This document shows positions 13,801 to 24,706 of a DNA stretch of 64,000 nucleotides, one piece after another. Source of the stretch: Hedera helix (taxonomy: Eukaryota > Streptophyta > Magnoliopsida > Apiales > Araliaceae); the NCBI GenBank assembly GCA_947179155.2, contig OX359280.1:44067055-44131054 (forward strand), given 5' to 3'. Numbering within the stretch: position 1 is the stretch's first letter; each line of letters starts with the position of its first letter. The notes below the pieces were generated by a model that saw only the letters and a list, made by a program, of their open reading frames with translations, made no database searches and was not told the DNA's origin. The translations under genes were made by a program, and so were the position numbers.

Positions 13801-16001
13801 GAATTGGTATGGTGATTTTAATCTCCTATCTTATGAGCCTTATTTAATTTGGTGATTGCAATTGACCTTAAAGCGTTCACGTAATGATGCCCGTGAGCAA
13901 ATTAATCCCTCTATAAACAAATTATTATTTAAATGTATGCTTTTATTCAGTATATCCTCTGGTATGTTTAATTTAGTCCACAAGCTCAGTGGTTTCTTTT
14001 GAAACATAACTTTCTACTGCTAATGACTCTATTCGTTATTGTCTTTTGTGAATTGTTATTACACCTGTGCAAATGAGTTCCTGCATGCAGTTTACATTTT
14101 GTTAACATGTTTGATGTCATGCTTATCTAGAAGATGATTTGATGAATGTGTGATTTATGCAAAATTATTGCAAAAAGAGATGAAGCTCTAAACTGCAACT
14201 GGGATATACTCTGATTCCTTATACGCGACAATGACAGCTACAAGTGAATTGAGATTGTACTTACCCTACATGCTGAATTCTTTTATTGCAACTTCTTGTG
14301 ATCACATTCCGCAATCAACATTTTATGTTTTCTGCAACTTTTATTGAGACCAGTATTCTTGTCATCCAAAGTTTGAAGTGATAACACTGTCAGTTTGCTG
14401 ATTCAGGGAAACCGCTTGCACAAAGGGCTGCTTAATCATTGGCAGAAATTCACTTTTAATCCAAGGTAATACCTTGCTTCAATGTTTAAAATCCTATTCA
14501 ATTAAATTTTAGGGTAGCACATTGTTAGACGGTATTCCTTTGTCTGCATATGTATGTCATGGCTTATTCCTCTTCTAAGAAGTCATTTAACATTTCTATC
14601 TCAGAAATCAGAGTTATATGTTTAAGCAGATTTCTGGACACTTTGTAGGCCAAAACATACTGAAAAAAGTAATAAAACATATACAATCTGCTACTGCACC
14701 TGTGACATTTAGTTAAATCTCCTTTGCTTTCTCTTGTTCTTCTCATACCAGAGAGAGCATTTTTGACGCAATTGATTGTTGTACTACACTTTTTGTATTT
14801 TTTTTATTCTCCAGTTAATAGTGGCAAGCAAATCGATTTAAGAAATCTTCAGGAGTTCACCAGGATTCTATATTTGCTGAACCTGCAGATGCTTGGGAAA
14901 TGTCTATGATTTTTTCATTTATATTCGGCATATATGCTCTAGGATCCTCCCTAACGGCAACTATCATCTTTGAATTGCATTGTGAACAGAAATGAAAATT
15001 GAAAGGATATATTTTTGTTTAGTTTTATGACTGACATTTTTTCTGATACCCAACGGAAATGAAAAGGATATAGTTTTGTTTAGGTTTTACGAAGCAATAC
15101 ATTAAATTTCATGCTTAACAGCAAAAATATTTTTGATCAGAAATAGCATCGATTGATGGTGCTACTTATCAAAAGAGAGAAGCAAACTCAGCGATTGATG
15201 GTTCTGATATCACTTTTTGTATCAGCACAAATTTCCTTCGTTCTAAGTTTATCGTAAGAGTACAAGTTTCATAAATCTAAATCTTAAGCAACTGACAAAT
15301 ATTTTCTGCTGCTTCGCTTGTCTATGGCTTTTGTTTTGTAGTGGAGGACTGCGGCTTAAGCGTGACATAACTGAATATGGGGAGTTTGTGCGTAGTTTCA
15401 ATGCTCCTTCTGTTGATGAGAAATTTGAATTATTGGGCATGTAAGTTGTGCTTTTTTATATACCAAGGATATTTTGCACGTCCTTTCTTAGTTTACTAAT
15501 ATTTATATCTCCAGCATGGCCAATGTCTTTATTGTTGCTCCTGAGAGCTTGTCTACTCTGTTTGAGGGCACTCCAAGCATACGGAAAGATTCACAAAGGT
15601 AATTATGATACTGGCGAAGCTCTTTATTTATTAAAAACACATGCTAGGTTACATCTGAGGCAGATCTCTATGGAAAACTCAATATATCACACTGTAGTAG
15701 ATATTATTATCCTCTTCAATTATTTTTTGAAATGTCTTTTATGGAAATTCTTCTTATATACTCTTAAAAAGTAAAAGATGATCTTATATTTCAGAACAAA
15801 GGTTAAATGATATATTTTATTGACACCGTGCTCTCTGAAGACATAGGCGTCTTTAGATGGAGTTTTCTCTAGCCAGATCACCAATATTGTAGTAATTTTT
15901 TTTGAATTGGCTGAACTTTCAGGTTTATTCAGCTTAGAGAAGACTATAAAAGTGCAAAACTTGCTTCCAGACTCAACTCCCTGTGGCCAAGCTCTAATTA
16001 A
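3054..16001 (+). CDS. SEC10: Exocyst complex component SEC10
   Basis: SEC10 is a core subunit of the octameric exocyst, which tethers post-Golgi vesicles to the plasma membrane. Spliced exons: 3054-3056, 4482-4577, 4684-4941, 5029-5103, 5561-5662, 5950-6000, 6079-6184, 7654-7776, 8004-8095, 9716-9881, 9961-10037, 10169-10267, 10363-10453, 10626-10711, 10908-11081, 12375-12428, 12554-12682, 12821-12913, 13014-13160, 13365-13462, 13722-13806, 14407-14465, 15342-15440, 15515-15598, 15923-16001. All junctions are GT-AG and the sum is 2526 nt, or 841 residues, close to the roughly 830 of Arabidopsis SEC10. Recognisable blocks are FSFDALFGNLVNELLPSF near the N terminus, an ARLDSRISSVGQTAAKIGDH coiled-coil stretch, and an Ala-rich segment near residue 540. 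The start codon sits alone in exon 1 and exon 2 also begins with ATG in frame, so translation could begin at either. A CT-rich leader (about 2910-2945) precedes it. No break was seen. Confidence 0.95.
5743..5800 (+). mobile_element. Possible tRNA-derived SINE head in SEC10 intron 5
   Basis: TAGCACAATGG fits the internal Pol III A box exactly, and about 35 bp later GGTCAAAGATTC resembles a degenerate B box. This spacing is typical of tRNA genes and tRNA-derived SINEs. No clear 3' tail or target duplication was identified, so it may be a truncated copy or chance. Confidence 0.35.
6463..7200. mobile_element. Non-autonomous hAT-type transposon in SEC10 intron 7
   Basis: The 738-bp element is flanked by an exact 8-bp duplication ATTTTAAT (6455-6462 and 7201-7208). 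Its ends read CAATGTTCTAAAA and, reverse-complemented, CAGTGTTCTAAAAA. Next to both ends lie GC-rich blocks built from 'ggcgcctaggcg'-like units. The 8-bp duplication and CA(A/G)TG termini fit the hAT superfamily. The interior, read on the minus strand, encodes a short acidic stretch with stops (about 6740-7010), perhaps the decayed tail of a transposase; that is inference. Splice sites of the host intron are intact. Confidence 0.85.
8300..9330 (-). pseudogene. Possible captured gene fragment in SEC10 intron 9
   Basis: This part of a 1.6-kb intron is less AT-rich than its surroundings. On the minus strand, about 9330-9030 reads as short Lys/Glu-rich, coiled-coil-like segments interrupted by stops, arranged as two diverged direct copies of roughly 100 bp. 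The following bases (about 9000-8300) look like transcribed trailer sequence rather than random intron. I do not recognise the parent gene. It could be a transposon-captured or retro-inserted fragment, or simply old unique intron sequence. Confidence 0.25.
10750..10840. repeat. (TA)n/(CA)n microsatellite in SEC10 intron 14
   Basis: A run of TA dinucleotides passes into CA dinucleotides, and the track ends about 70 bp before the next splice acceptor. It is likely length-variable. Confidence 0.9.
11993..12200 (+). repeat. Two diverged ~85-bp direct repeats, SEC10 intron 15
   Basis: Both units contain 'gggaggagaagattg' followed by 'aaggata', and end in 'atactttctggtagta' or 'catgctttctgttatta'. 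They start about 120 bp apart and are imperfect. No coding meaning is evident. Confidence 0.6.
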
Positions 16002-16809
16002 TGTGGAGATGGTATGGTTCAAATGAAGAAAATGAGAAAATAATTCACAATTATTGGATTATAAATGTCGATACCTTGCAATGGGCAATGGTAAGATTGC
16101 GAACACCTCAAGGTGAGCGACTCTTTGGAAGCCAAAACAAAGTTAGACCGGTGTGGCCAAGTTTATTTTGATGGATAATTATCTCCTCCCCGAAAATTAT
16201 CAGGAATATCAGCATTTCCTTTGTAGAGTCCCCCCCTCCCTCTCTTCTCCTTTTCATTTTATTCTTTCAAACATTTGATCTATCTGAGCGTAATTTTTTT
16301 TGCGAGTGTTCTCTCTAGACTTTGAATTATGTTCTAGAATTGCATTCATTAGCTGTGAATTATAGAAAGGAAAAAAAACTGTTGCAGTTGAGTGTGTCTC
16401 TGTAGAATGATTATTTTAATGAATGTAATTGATTTAAATGTTGATACTTATATATATAAATATTAAATATTGATATTAAATGAAAACTAGGCTTAGTCAC
16501 TTTGTAGTTACTTTTAGAAATGCGACTCTTTGGGGTGAATTTGAGAAAGGGCAAGGAATATGGCTTTAGTTTAGTGCCAACTGAATTTTTACTTTAGGGG
16601 TTAGTGTCAGCACCAAACCATACTTTGTGGTTTGTAGTGTTGTGTACCAAAAGTTGAGGTTAATCATTATGAAGTGTCACCAAGTGATGATACTTCTATT
16701 CAATGATATAGTTATAGGAGGAGCCATCGGTGAAAAATATCTCATGCCAATCAAATCCCATTCTATTCAAATATCCCAACCAAGACTTTCACAACCTTAA
16801 TTCCACACA

Positions 16810-16812
16810 CGC

Positions 16813-16849
<37 letters not shown>

Positions 16850-16860
16850 TACACATATAT
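16810..16860. repeat. (TA)n/(CA)n microsatellite
   Basis: TA dinucleotides followed by CA dinucleotides, the same composite structure as the tract in SEC10 intron 14. Confidence 0.85.
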
Positions 16861-19083
16861 GATATACATACTCATGTTCTAAAAAAGATCATTTAACGAT
16901 TTTTTTGTTCTACAAAAAGAATTCTTTAAAGTATAATAAAATTATACAATATCATCAAATTTGTTATTATAATTTTATTATCATGTTATCGTTAATAAAT
17001 TAATAAGTTGCTGTTTTCTAAGATAACATTAAACATAAATACATTTTTAATATTTATAAATTTTACAAATCACAATATTTTTATGGAACTGAGTCAGCAT
17101 ATGATGTGGAAGGTGGTGGCTGATGGGTACCATAATATTAGTGAGTATGCATGCTTTCATAGTCTATCTTCCTCCTCATCATCGTCAACACAACACTAAT
17201 TGTGGTATGTCGCCTGCACTGCACACTAGTGCCTGGCCATAAACCCTTTCATTCCCAACGTGTTGCCAATTTTTTATACACTTCAACTTCTAAAATCAAA
17301 ATAATTTTCTTTTATATGTGTGTTATGAATTAATGAATATATATTATTGTTGTATTCTGTCAAAAACATTTATATATATATATATATATAACTTGTAGGA
17401 CTGACTTTTTCTCCTGATTTAATTTATTCTTTCTAGATAATTATTTTTTTTAAATTTTGTAAATAAAATTCTTTTTTGTGAAACCATTTATTGGGCTAGG
17501 GAACATATCGGGTCGGATAAAACTATTCAAGTAATTTGGTATGGCCCAAATGGGGCACTCCTCTTTGAAAATGACTTCACACCCTTCCAAGTTCCAATAC
17601 AAGAATCTCAAACTATTTGACTTTCATTTTAATTTTAATCCTTGTCTCATTCTTTTCTATATAAAACCAACCCATTGTCAATGTCACAATGCCAATATTT
17701 TGATCATTGTTTTGGGTTTTTGGCAGTTATTGTTTAGTCTTAAACTTTGCTAAGTACATTTATTGCCAAATAAGTAATGGTATGTACCAATTGAAAAACA
17801 TGTAAAACAATTCATATTTACTATGTTAAATTGTTTTTATGTTTTGAATTCAATCTTCTAAGCTTCTTTCTTGCCTTATCCAACGTGGAGGGTGGAGATG
17901 TAAGACAAAAAAATTGGTTGATTAATTAAGTGTTGTAATTAATTAGAGATTGACTACATTTGATTTATGAGGAAATGAAGTCAAACTTCATATGGTTTTA
18001 ACTTTTATACACTGTCACAAAATTTTAAAGAGTTCAGCTGATAAATTTGTATTATATTAAAATTGCGAAATATATCAACACATAAAAATTGAATAAAATT
18101 ATAAGAAGACTTCACTTATTACACATCTCTCTAAAAGGACTATCACTAATATTTATTTATATAACTTACGATTAAAAAGTCGACCTAAATATTCGTAATA
18201 TATATCATTACTAAGTTTTAAAATGGACAAAAAAAAAAACAAATGGGACAGTAAACTTAGGTTTTCTTTCCAATGTTATGTTATTATTGATTTTTTTAAT
18301 AAATAAAAGAGAAAAGAAATTGACGATAGACTTAAGTTTTCTGTCTAATTATATTGTTACTGAATTTCTTAATGATTAGAAAGGAAAAAATGGATAAAAA
18401 ATTTGATCACTTTTCTTATCAAAATTTTCTATCAAAAAATAGACGAATTTAAATAAAAAAAATTAATTAACACAATCAAATATTATACCATCTATGTTGT
18501 ACTCTTTATATTATAAACATGATAAGAGTCACAAGACTAATATAAAGGGAAAATAGTATTTCAAACATAAAATTTAATTTTTTTATTATTATTAAAAATT
18601 CAGAAACATAATAGTATTAGTTTATGAGATGGGTTGGGAGTTGGTAATCTCTCTTTAAAGTATGTTTTAGTACTAAACAAGCTTAAAAACAATGGAATTT
18701 GTTCTAATAATAATAATAATAATAATAATGTTTTTTATGAAGAAAAAAAGAAAATTAATGATGAAGTACTTGATGATTCTAATTTGGTACCCAATTGGGA
18801 CTGTGTCATATGAGCCGGTTAGCATTAAACTTACACAGTGCACGCCTTCATATTTAATGTCCTCTTTTAAAATAAAATAAAATAAAATAAAAGTGGTCTG
18901 GTTCTTATAAAATCCGGAGATTGTTAATGCCACCCTCACCGACATTCACGCGCTATGAACACTCTCTCATGTGTGAACTCCTTTTCTACGGTCAAAATCC
19001 CAACTCACTCCTTGACTTTTCTTAAGAAAGTTTACTGTGATCCAATCGCTTGATTGACCAAATTTAGTAATTTATTTTAGAGC

Positions 19084-19219
19084 AGTTTCACACTTACCTG
19101 TTGAACGTACCCGTCGCCTACCCACACTCACAATTTTTTCTATTTTTCTTTTAAAAAACAAAAAAAATTTGTGAGGGACGGGTAGACGACAGGTACACTT
19201 TCCGGGTAAGTGTAGAGTT
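19084..19219. repeat. Foldback element with ~50-bp inverted arms
   Basis: The left arm (about 19085-19135) contains 'cacacttacctgttgaacg' and 'acccgtcgcctaccc'. The right arm (about 19165-19218), reverse-complemented, contains 'acacttacccggaaagtg' and 'acctgtcgtctacccg'. The arms are roughly 75-80 per cent alike and separated by only about 30 AT-rich bases. This is a small MITE-like hairpin; no convincing target duplication was seen. Confidence 0.6.
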
Positions 19220-20130
19220 TTTTTTTATTTTATGGTAATAATTAGGATATAACAATTAATTTATCTGACATATCAAAACTAGTTTTTTATTTAAATTGTA
19301 AATCATTCATAACACGTCATAATGAGGATTACGAGTTTGATAAATGTTAATAACCCCCGCATTAATAAGAGAACGAAATTAAGGATCAAATTATTACTTA
19401 TAAGATTATTAAATTATTAACCCGCTGCACCAAACACTAACATACAATCTTGTCTCATAATTATATGACGATAATTAATTGGTAGTTAAATGTACGATTT
19501 ATAAATCAATTATCGCGATTTTTTTAAAAGATTGTGGTTCTCATTTAAACTATAATATGAGTTTATAAATTGTTACAAATATAAGAATATTACTTTTGTG
19601 AAATTATAATTCAAAACAAATAAATACACAAATTATAGCTATTAATGTTGCCGTTAAATGAAAAGATTAATTGTTTAAATAGGTTTATAAATGATTAGAT
19701 CAAACACAATGACAAAACTTAGCTCATTTAATATCTATTTCGCTAATCGTGTTATTTTTACTTAATTAAGTAGTAGTATTAGTTAAGGCAACACGTTTAA
19801 TAATACTAGTTCAATCAAATTATCATCCAAATTTACTCATTTAAATATTAACTCAATTTTTCGTCTAGTATATATATTATGAATTAAAAACATCATATAC
19901 ATTACAGGTCAGCAAATTATAAAGGAGATTGGAATTAAGGAGTCTTGTTTCCAAGTCAAAATTAGAGGCGCCGACACGCGCGAGAAGATTGAGTATGATT
20001 CACGCATCCCACCAACTTTAAAGATGGTAAAAAACTGGCCTCCACTTATTTGTCGGCAAGTGGTATCTAATTTCAGTCACGAGTCACGATGAGACAAACA
20101 GAGCGACGACATGGCAGTGCCAGAGAGAGA

Positions 20131-20236
20131 CACACGTGTGGAAAGAAAAAAGCCGTGGTTTTGGAGAGAGAAAATGTAGAGAGAGAGAGGGAGAAGAGCG
20201 TGCCGACTTTTTCTCTTTGACAATGAAAAAAGTCAA
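20131..20236 (+). promoter_or_regulatory. G-box/ABRE palindrome and W-box pair upstream of WRKY22-like gene
   Basis: CACACGTGTG at 20131-20140 is a perfect palindrome containing the ACGT core bound by bZIP and bHLH factors. TTGAC at 20217-20221 and its inverse GTCAA at 20232-20236 are W-box cores, the site bound by WRKY proteins. The cluster is about 0.85-0.93 kb upstream of the start codon. Its function is inferred from motif knowledge only. Confidence 0.4.
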
Positions 20237-21062
20237 CCCACAAAACAATAACAAAAGAGGAGGAATCGCTGCCTCCATCCCATGTCACTTTGTGACTAGT
20301 GAGACAAATAATAAATCAAAGGAAAAGAAAAAGAGAAGATTTAAATATTAGAAGCCCATTTTGTCTCTCTATAAATAAAGAAGTTATTCTTTTTTTTTGG
20401 TATTATAATCTCTTTTATTATATATTTTTTAATACTATTATTATTAGTGACAAAATTGAATTAAAATTATCTTTATTATATTTATCTTTAAGTTTATTTT
20501 AATACATATTTAACGATATAAATATTATTTTTAGTAGTGATATTAACGATATATTTAGTTGCTATAATTTTATTGTTTGGTTAATAATATGTTACGGAAT
20601 TTTATTGTATTGCTAAATACAATATCTGTATTAGTTAATGTGTATTAAAAAATAAAAGAATAGATGTAATTGAAAGAATTTTAATTTGACAAAATTAGTG
20701 AGAGAAATAAATTAAGAAAAAAAAACAGTTGATATTATCTGATATAAATGATACTGTGAGAGTAATAAATATAATATTAAATATAAAATATTTTTATAGT
20801 AATTATAAAATATTATTAAATATATATTTATTTTGAAAATATTTTTTAAAAAAAATAAAGATCAACCGTCAAAAAAACAATAATTTAAAACCCATTCTTT
20901 TCTTTAAAAAAGCCTTCCCCTTTCATTTTGAAAGGAAAATCTTTCATTTTCTCTCTCTATAAATAATAATTGTTCTCCACTCCCTAACAATTCAATATCC
21001 CTTTCTCTCTCCTACAGAAGTCAGCGCCTTCCTTTCGCTACTTTTCTCTCACCAACAAGAAA

Positions 21063-22435
21063 ATGGAAGATGACTGGGATCTATACGCGGTGGTCAGAGG
21101 CTGCTCCTCCTCCTCCACCGCAACTGCTACCACCAACCACACCAACTCCCCCACCGCCACCTCCTCTTCCTCCTCTTTCACCACCGGAGCCGCCACCTCA
21201 AGTTACTCAACTAATGTTTTCTCTCTCTCCAGATTCCAAACAGAGCAAGAAGATGACCAATTTTTATATTTTCCAGACCTACATGTACCAAGAAGTGACA
21301 ATAATATTGAGGAGTTGCATGATTTGTTTAAACCTTTTTGTCCCAAAATACAGCCCATTTCTTCCCAAATTACCATACCCATTTCACCCATCTCTCCACT
21401 CTCTGTTCTACAAGATTTATCACAACCATCGATACAACAAGAGAAACAAAAACAAATTCTTATTGGGTCTAGAAGTACTACTTCTGCTGCTGCTGGTACT
21501 GCTACTACAAGACATAACCCTCAAAATCCAAGGTCCAAAAGGAGGTAAATTTGAATTTTTTTTTTTTTGGGGTTAAAAAACAGTACAAAATTTGCGTCAT
21601 TACTCAAACGGTTAATTTAATTTGCTCTGTTTTGATAAGATATTAATTTATTTATTTATTTACAGGAAGAATCAAATGAAAAGGGTTTGCCAAGTACCAG
21701 CTGAAGGCTTATCTTCTGACATGTGGTCTTGGAGAAAATATGGGCAAAAACCCATTAAGGGCTCTCCTTACCCTAGGTGGGTTTTTATTTAATTCAATTA
21801 TCCTTTTTTGAAAAGTAAAATGGCATACAATTTGGAATTTTAAAAGTACTTTCCTTATTTTTGGAAGCATAAATATAGTAAATTTAGCTCTTTAGTTAAG
21901 GCAGCAAATTAAGTAGCTGTAAAGTGATACATTAATTAAGAAGTTATGTTTTTTTCCTTGTCAATTTTTTAGGGAAAAAATGAGCTAAATTTGTTTTATT
22001 TTGTGGATCATCAGGGGCTACTACAGATGTAGCACATCAAAGGGTTGTTTGGCCCGAAAGCAAGTGGAGAGAAACAGATCTGACGCGAATATGTTCATTG
22101 TCACCTACACAGCTGAGCACAACCACCCAATTCCGACCCACCGGAATTCACTCGCCGGCAGCACCCGCCAGAAGCCGGCCACCTCCGAAACTGTCACTGA
22201 TGGCGATACGAACAAAACCACTTGCTCAACTCCGATCTCGCCGGCGGCGAGTCTCTCTCCGGGGCTGGAAAAGATAGAGGTGGAAGCGAAAGATGACGAT
22301 ATGGCTCTGAGCGATGATTTCTTCATGGGTTTGGAGGAAATTACCAGCTCAATTACGGGAGATGGATTCTCCGATCATTTCCCATTTCCGTGGTCGGCTA
22401 ACACTGCTACAACTACCGCAGCCGGCGGCTTTTGA
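21063..22435 (+). CDS. WRKY22: WRKY transcription factor, group IIe (WRKY22/27 type)
   Basis: A nuclear DNA-binding protein of the family that binds W-boxes (TTGACY); WRKY22, 27 and 29 act in immune MAPK signalling and senescence. Exons 21063-21544, 21666-21776 and 22015-22435 join to 1014 nt (337 residues), with GT-AG introns. The N terminus MEDDWDLYAVVRGC is typical of WRKY22. A Ser/Thr-rich low-complexity region follows, then a basic SKRRKNQMKR stretch, then WRKYGQKPIKGSPYPR. The second intron splits the Arg codon after YP, the usual site in WRKY domains. Exon 3 supplies the zinc ligands in GYYRCSTSKGC and AEHNHP, followed by THRNSLAGSTRQ. The acidic tail with DDFFMGLEE also resembles WRKY22. 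It has WSWRKYGQK where relatives I recall have WAWRKYGQK. WRKY27 is the alternative name. Confidence 0.95.
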
Positions 22436-22439
22436 CTGG

Positions 22440-24706
22440 ACGGAAAGTGACACGGGCACGGAGGATGCTTTTATTCAGTCTCACTTTTTTCATTAGACTA
22501 TCTATTTGTCACCCAATGAAAGGAATATTACGATAACAATGTTTCTGTACATTGTAGGGGTATATAAATTATAAACCATTAAAGCGAGTCTTGTAGAGGA
22601 AAAAAGAGTTTATTCCTTGTTTCTTTTTAGATCATGCATTTTGTATAATAATGGTAAAAATATTTTTTGCTGATTATTCGTATTGGTTAGGAGTATAATT
22701 CTTTTTATTTTTATTTTTTTAAGGTTGAAGGTTCCGAGTCTATCTCTCGGTAGCAAAAATAAAATTTTAAAATTCAAGTTTATTTCTCAATAATAAAAGT
22801 CAAATTTCAAAAGTGTTTCAAATTTATATGTTAAACTTAAGTTTTCTCTAAATTTATCCATAGATTTGCTACATTATTATAATAGTGTAGGTTTTTCGTA
22901 AAAAAAAAATTGAACATAATTTATTCTTTTTTCTTTTAATCCTTTAGAATCATACTCATCCCTTAATATTGCCTACTTAGTTTACTTGTAAATTATTATT
23001 ATTATTACATTTTTTTAATGAAAAATGTGCATGTGTAATTTTAATGATATCCGTCCATGTGTAATTTTAATTTGATGATGAATTAATGATGATAAATTGA
23101 TTCCCTCACTAGTTGTTAGCCAATGCAGTTGCAATCAATCTTTTTTCAGCTAAAAAATAAAGTGATTATGAATTATGATCAAACTCTCTAGAACACTTGT
23201 ACTACTATAGGTTTCTCTTCTCTTGCTAGTTGTCATTAATTATGTTAATTTGTTACTACATAAATGATTAACTTGTTAGTTTTCAAGATTCTTGAAATAA
23301 AATATAAATGCACTTTTATATTTTATCCATTACATCTCTTTAAAATTCACTCGAGTGAAATGAAGGTAAAAATGTAGTGTGTGTATCTACCAACCTATCT
23401 CCAAAATGAAATATAGGGAACATGCGCAGGACAGACAGCTATGGATTCCCATCTCCAATGTATATATCTCTGTCTGCCTAGGCTCCAGAAATAGGACTTG
23501 CCTTAAAATGGTAGGGTGTTTTGATCCTCCCAAAGTAGTAATGGCAATGGTCTCATTTTCTCATTTATTAGGATCAATTCAAAATAATTTTGTTACGAAT
23601 AATAATTCATACAATAATAATATAATAATTTAATATAAAAATAATAAAATCTATAATATAAAAATAATAAATCTCATTATTTTTATATTAAATTATTATA
23701 TCTATCATTACATAGTTATTACATATAACAAAACTTCATCCAAAACTAGTGACTCCAAAAGACAACACAATTTTTGATTATTCTATTTCATTTTCTCTTT
23801 TAAGTATATAAGCAAATATAAATGTGAAAATGAGAGGTCACTAGTTCCAGATTTTATGTGTGTACCAGTACCACCTAGGCAATAGAAAAAATCATTTATT
23901 TATAAATTAAAAGATTCCTTATGCCTCCATGGAATTGTACAATTCAAAATCCCAAACAACCCCTCCCCACATTGTAGTAGTTGGATCCTTATATTTTACT
24001 TGAAACCATGACCTCAGCCTCAGGCATGGGAGGTATAGAGTTCAAAGCTCAACTTTATCATATAATTTTTATAAGAAAAAAAAACGAAATTACAATTGGG
24101 AATTGATAAAAAAAATCAACGAATCATGTACCTTCTTACGTTGTTAATTCTTGGGGATTAGATTAGATAAAATAACAAATTATAATAGTTAATGAACTAA
24201 TATAAGTTATTACATTATTCTGCAGGACAACTGGACAAAGACAGAATTTTATGTTATTATTCTTAGCAAAAGATGAAAGTACACAATAAACATACAATGC
24301 TCAAGGATGAAAGAAATCAGATGGCTAAAATAGGTAATTTTGAACCTCGCCTGCATAATCTAAAGAAATCTATTAGAGTTTTCTTGGCTCAAGTTAAAAA
24401 TATAGAGCCTATTCAAGCAAAGATTTCACCACTATAAGAAACTAGCACAATGTTTATATGATCAACTCAAAATAATTGTCAGACTTCTAACTTGTAGTCT
24501 CCATGTACGAGAGGGTAGAACCCATGGTTGTATAACCAGAGCACATGATTTTTGCAATGTGATCCGTAGAACGTACCTATAGAGACAACGCGCATGAAAA
24601 TTGTTTTCAAAGGCCAATGGAGATCTCAACCGGAACAGGGAATTCTATCTTCCGATAATTGAACTAATTCCCTTTTTCACCTGACCATGGTTCTCCCGTG
24701 GGGACT
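22440..24706. other. Intergenic spacer, WRKY22-like trailer to PPR trailer
   Basis: No exon is supported. The first few hundred bases are the probable trailer of the WRKY gene, and about 24.2-24.7 kb is the probable trailer of the minus-strand PPR gene. One hairpin MITE is present near 23.6 kb. Confidence 0.6.
23588..23733. mobile_element. Hairpin MITE
   Basis: A perfect 25-bp inverted repeat lies at about 23622-23646 and 23677-23701. The inverted symmetry extends imperfectly outward to 'ttttgtta' at the left and 'taacaaaa' at the right. At about 146 bp with no coding capacity it is MITE-sized; the superfamily could not be decided. Confidence 0.55.

Larger units (their letters stand above)
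16002..20900. other. Intergenic spacer between SEC10 and the first WRKY gene
   Basis: After the SEC10 stop codon the trailer probably runs to about 16.4 kb. The remainder has no supportable exon. It contains microsatellites at 16812-16860 and 17370-17392, a foldback element near 19.1 kb, an (A4T)n tract near 18.87 kb, and a less AT-rich segment at about 19.95-20.35 kb that carries promoter-like motifs. Confidence 0.7.

Noticed and set aside
21070..21576. Pro-rich alternative frame over WRKY exon 1
   Set aside because: Exon 1 in the frame starting 21063 joins correctly to the WRKY domain; the other frame is a shadow of Ser/Thr codon repeats.
23985..24065. Possible SINE-like B box (GAGTTCAAAGCTC)
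   Set aside because: No convincing A box at the right distance and no tail or flanking duplication; too weak to list.
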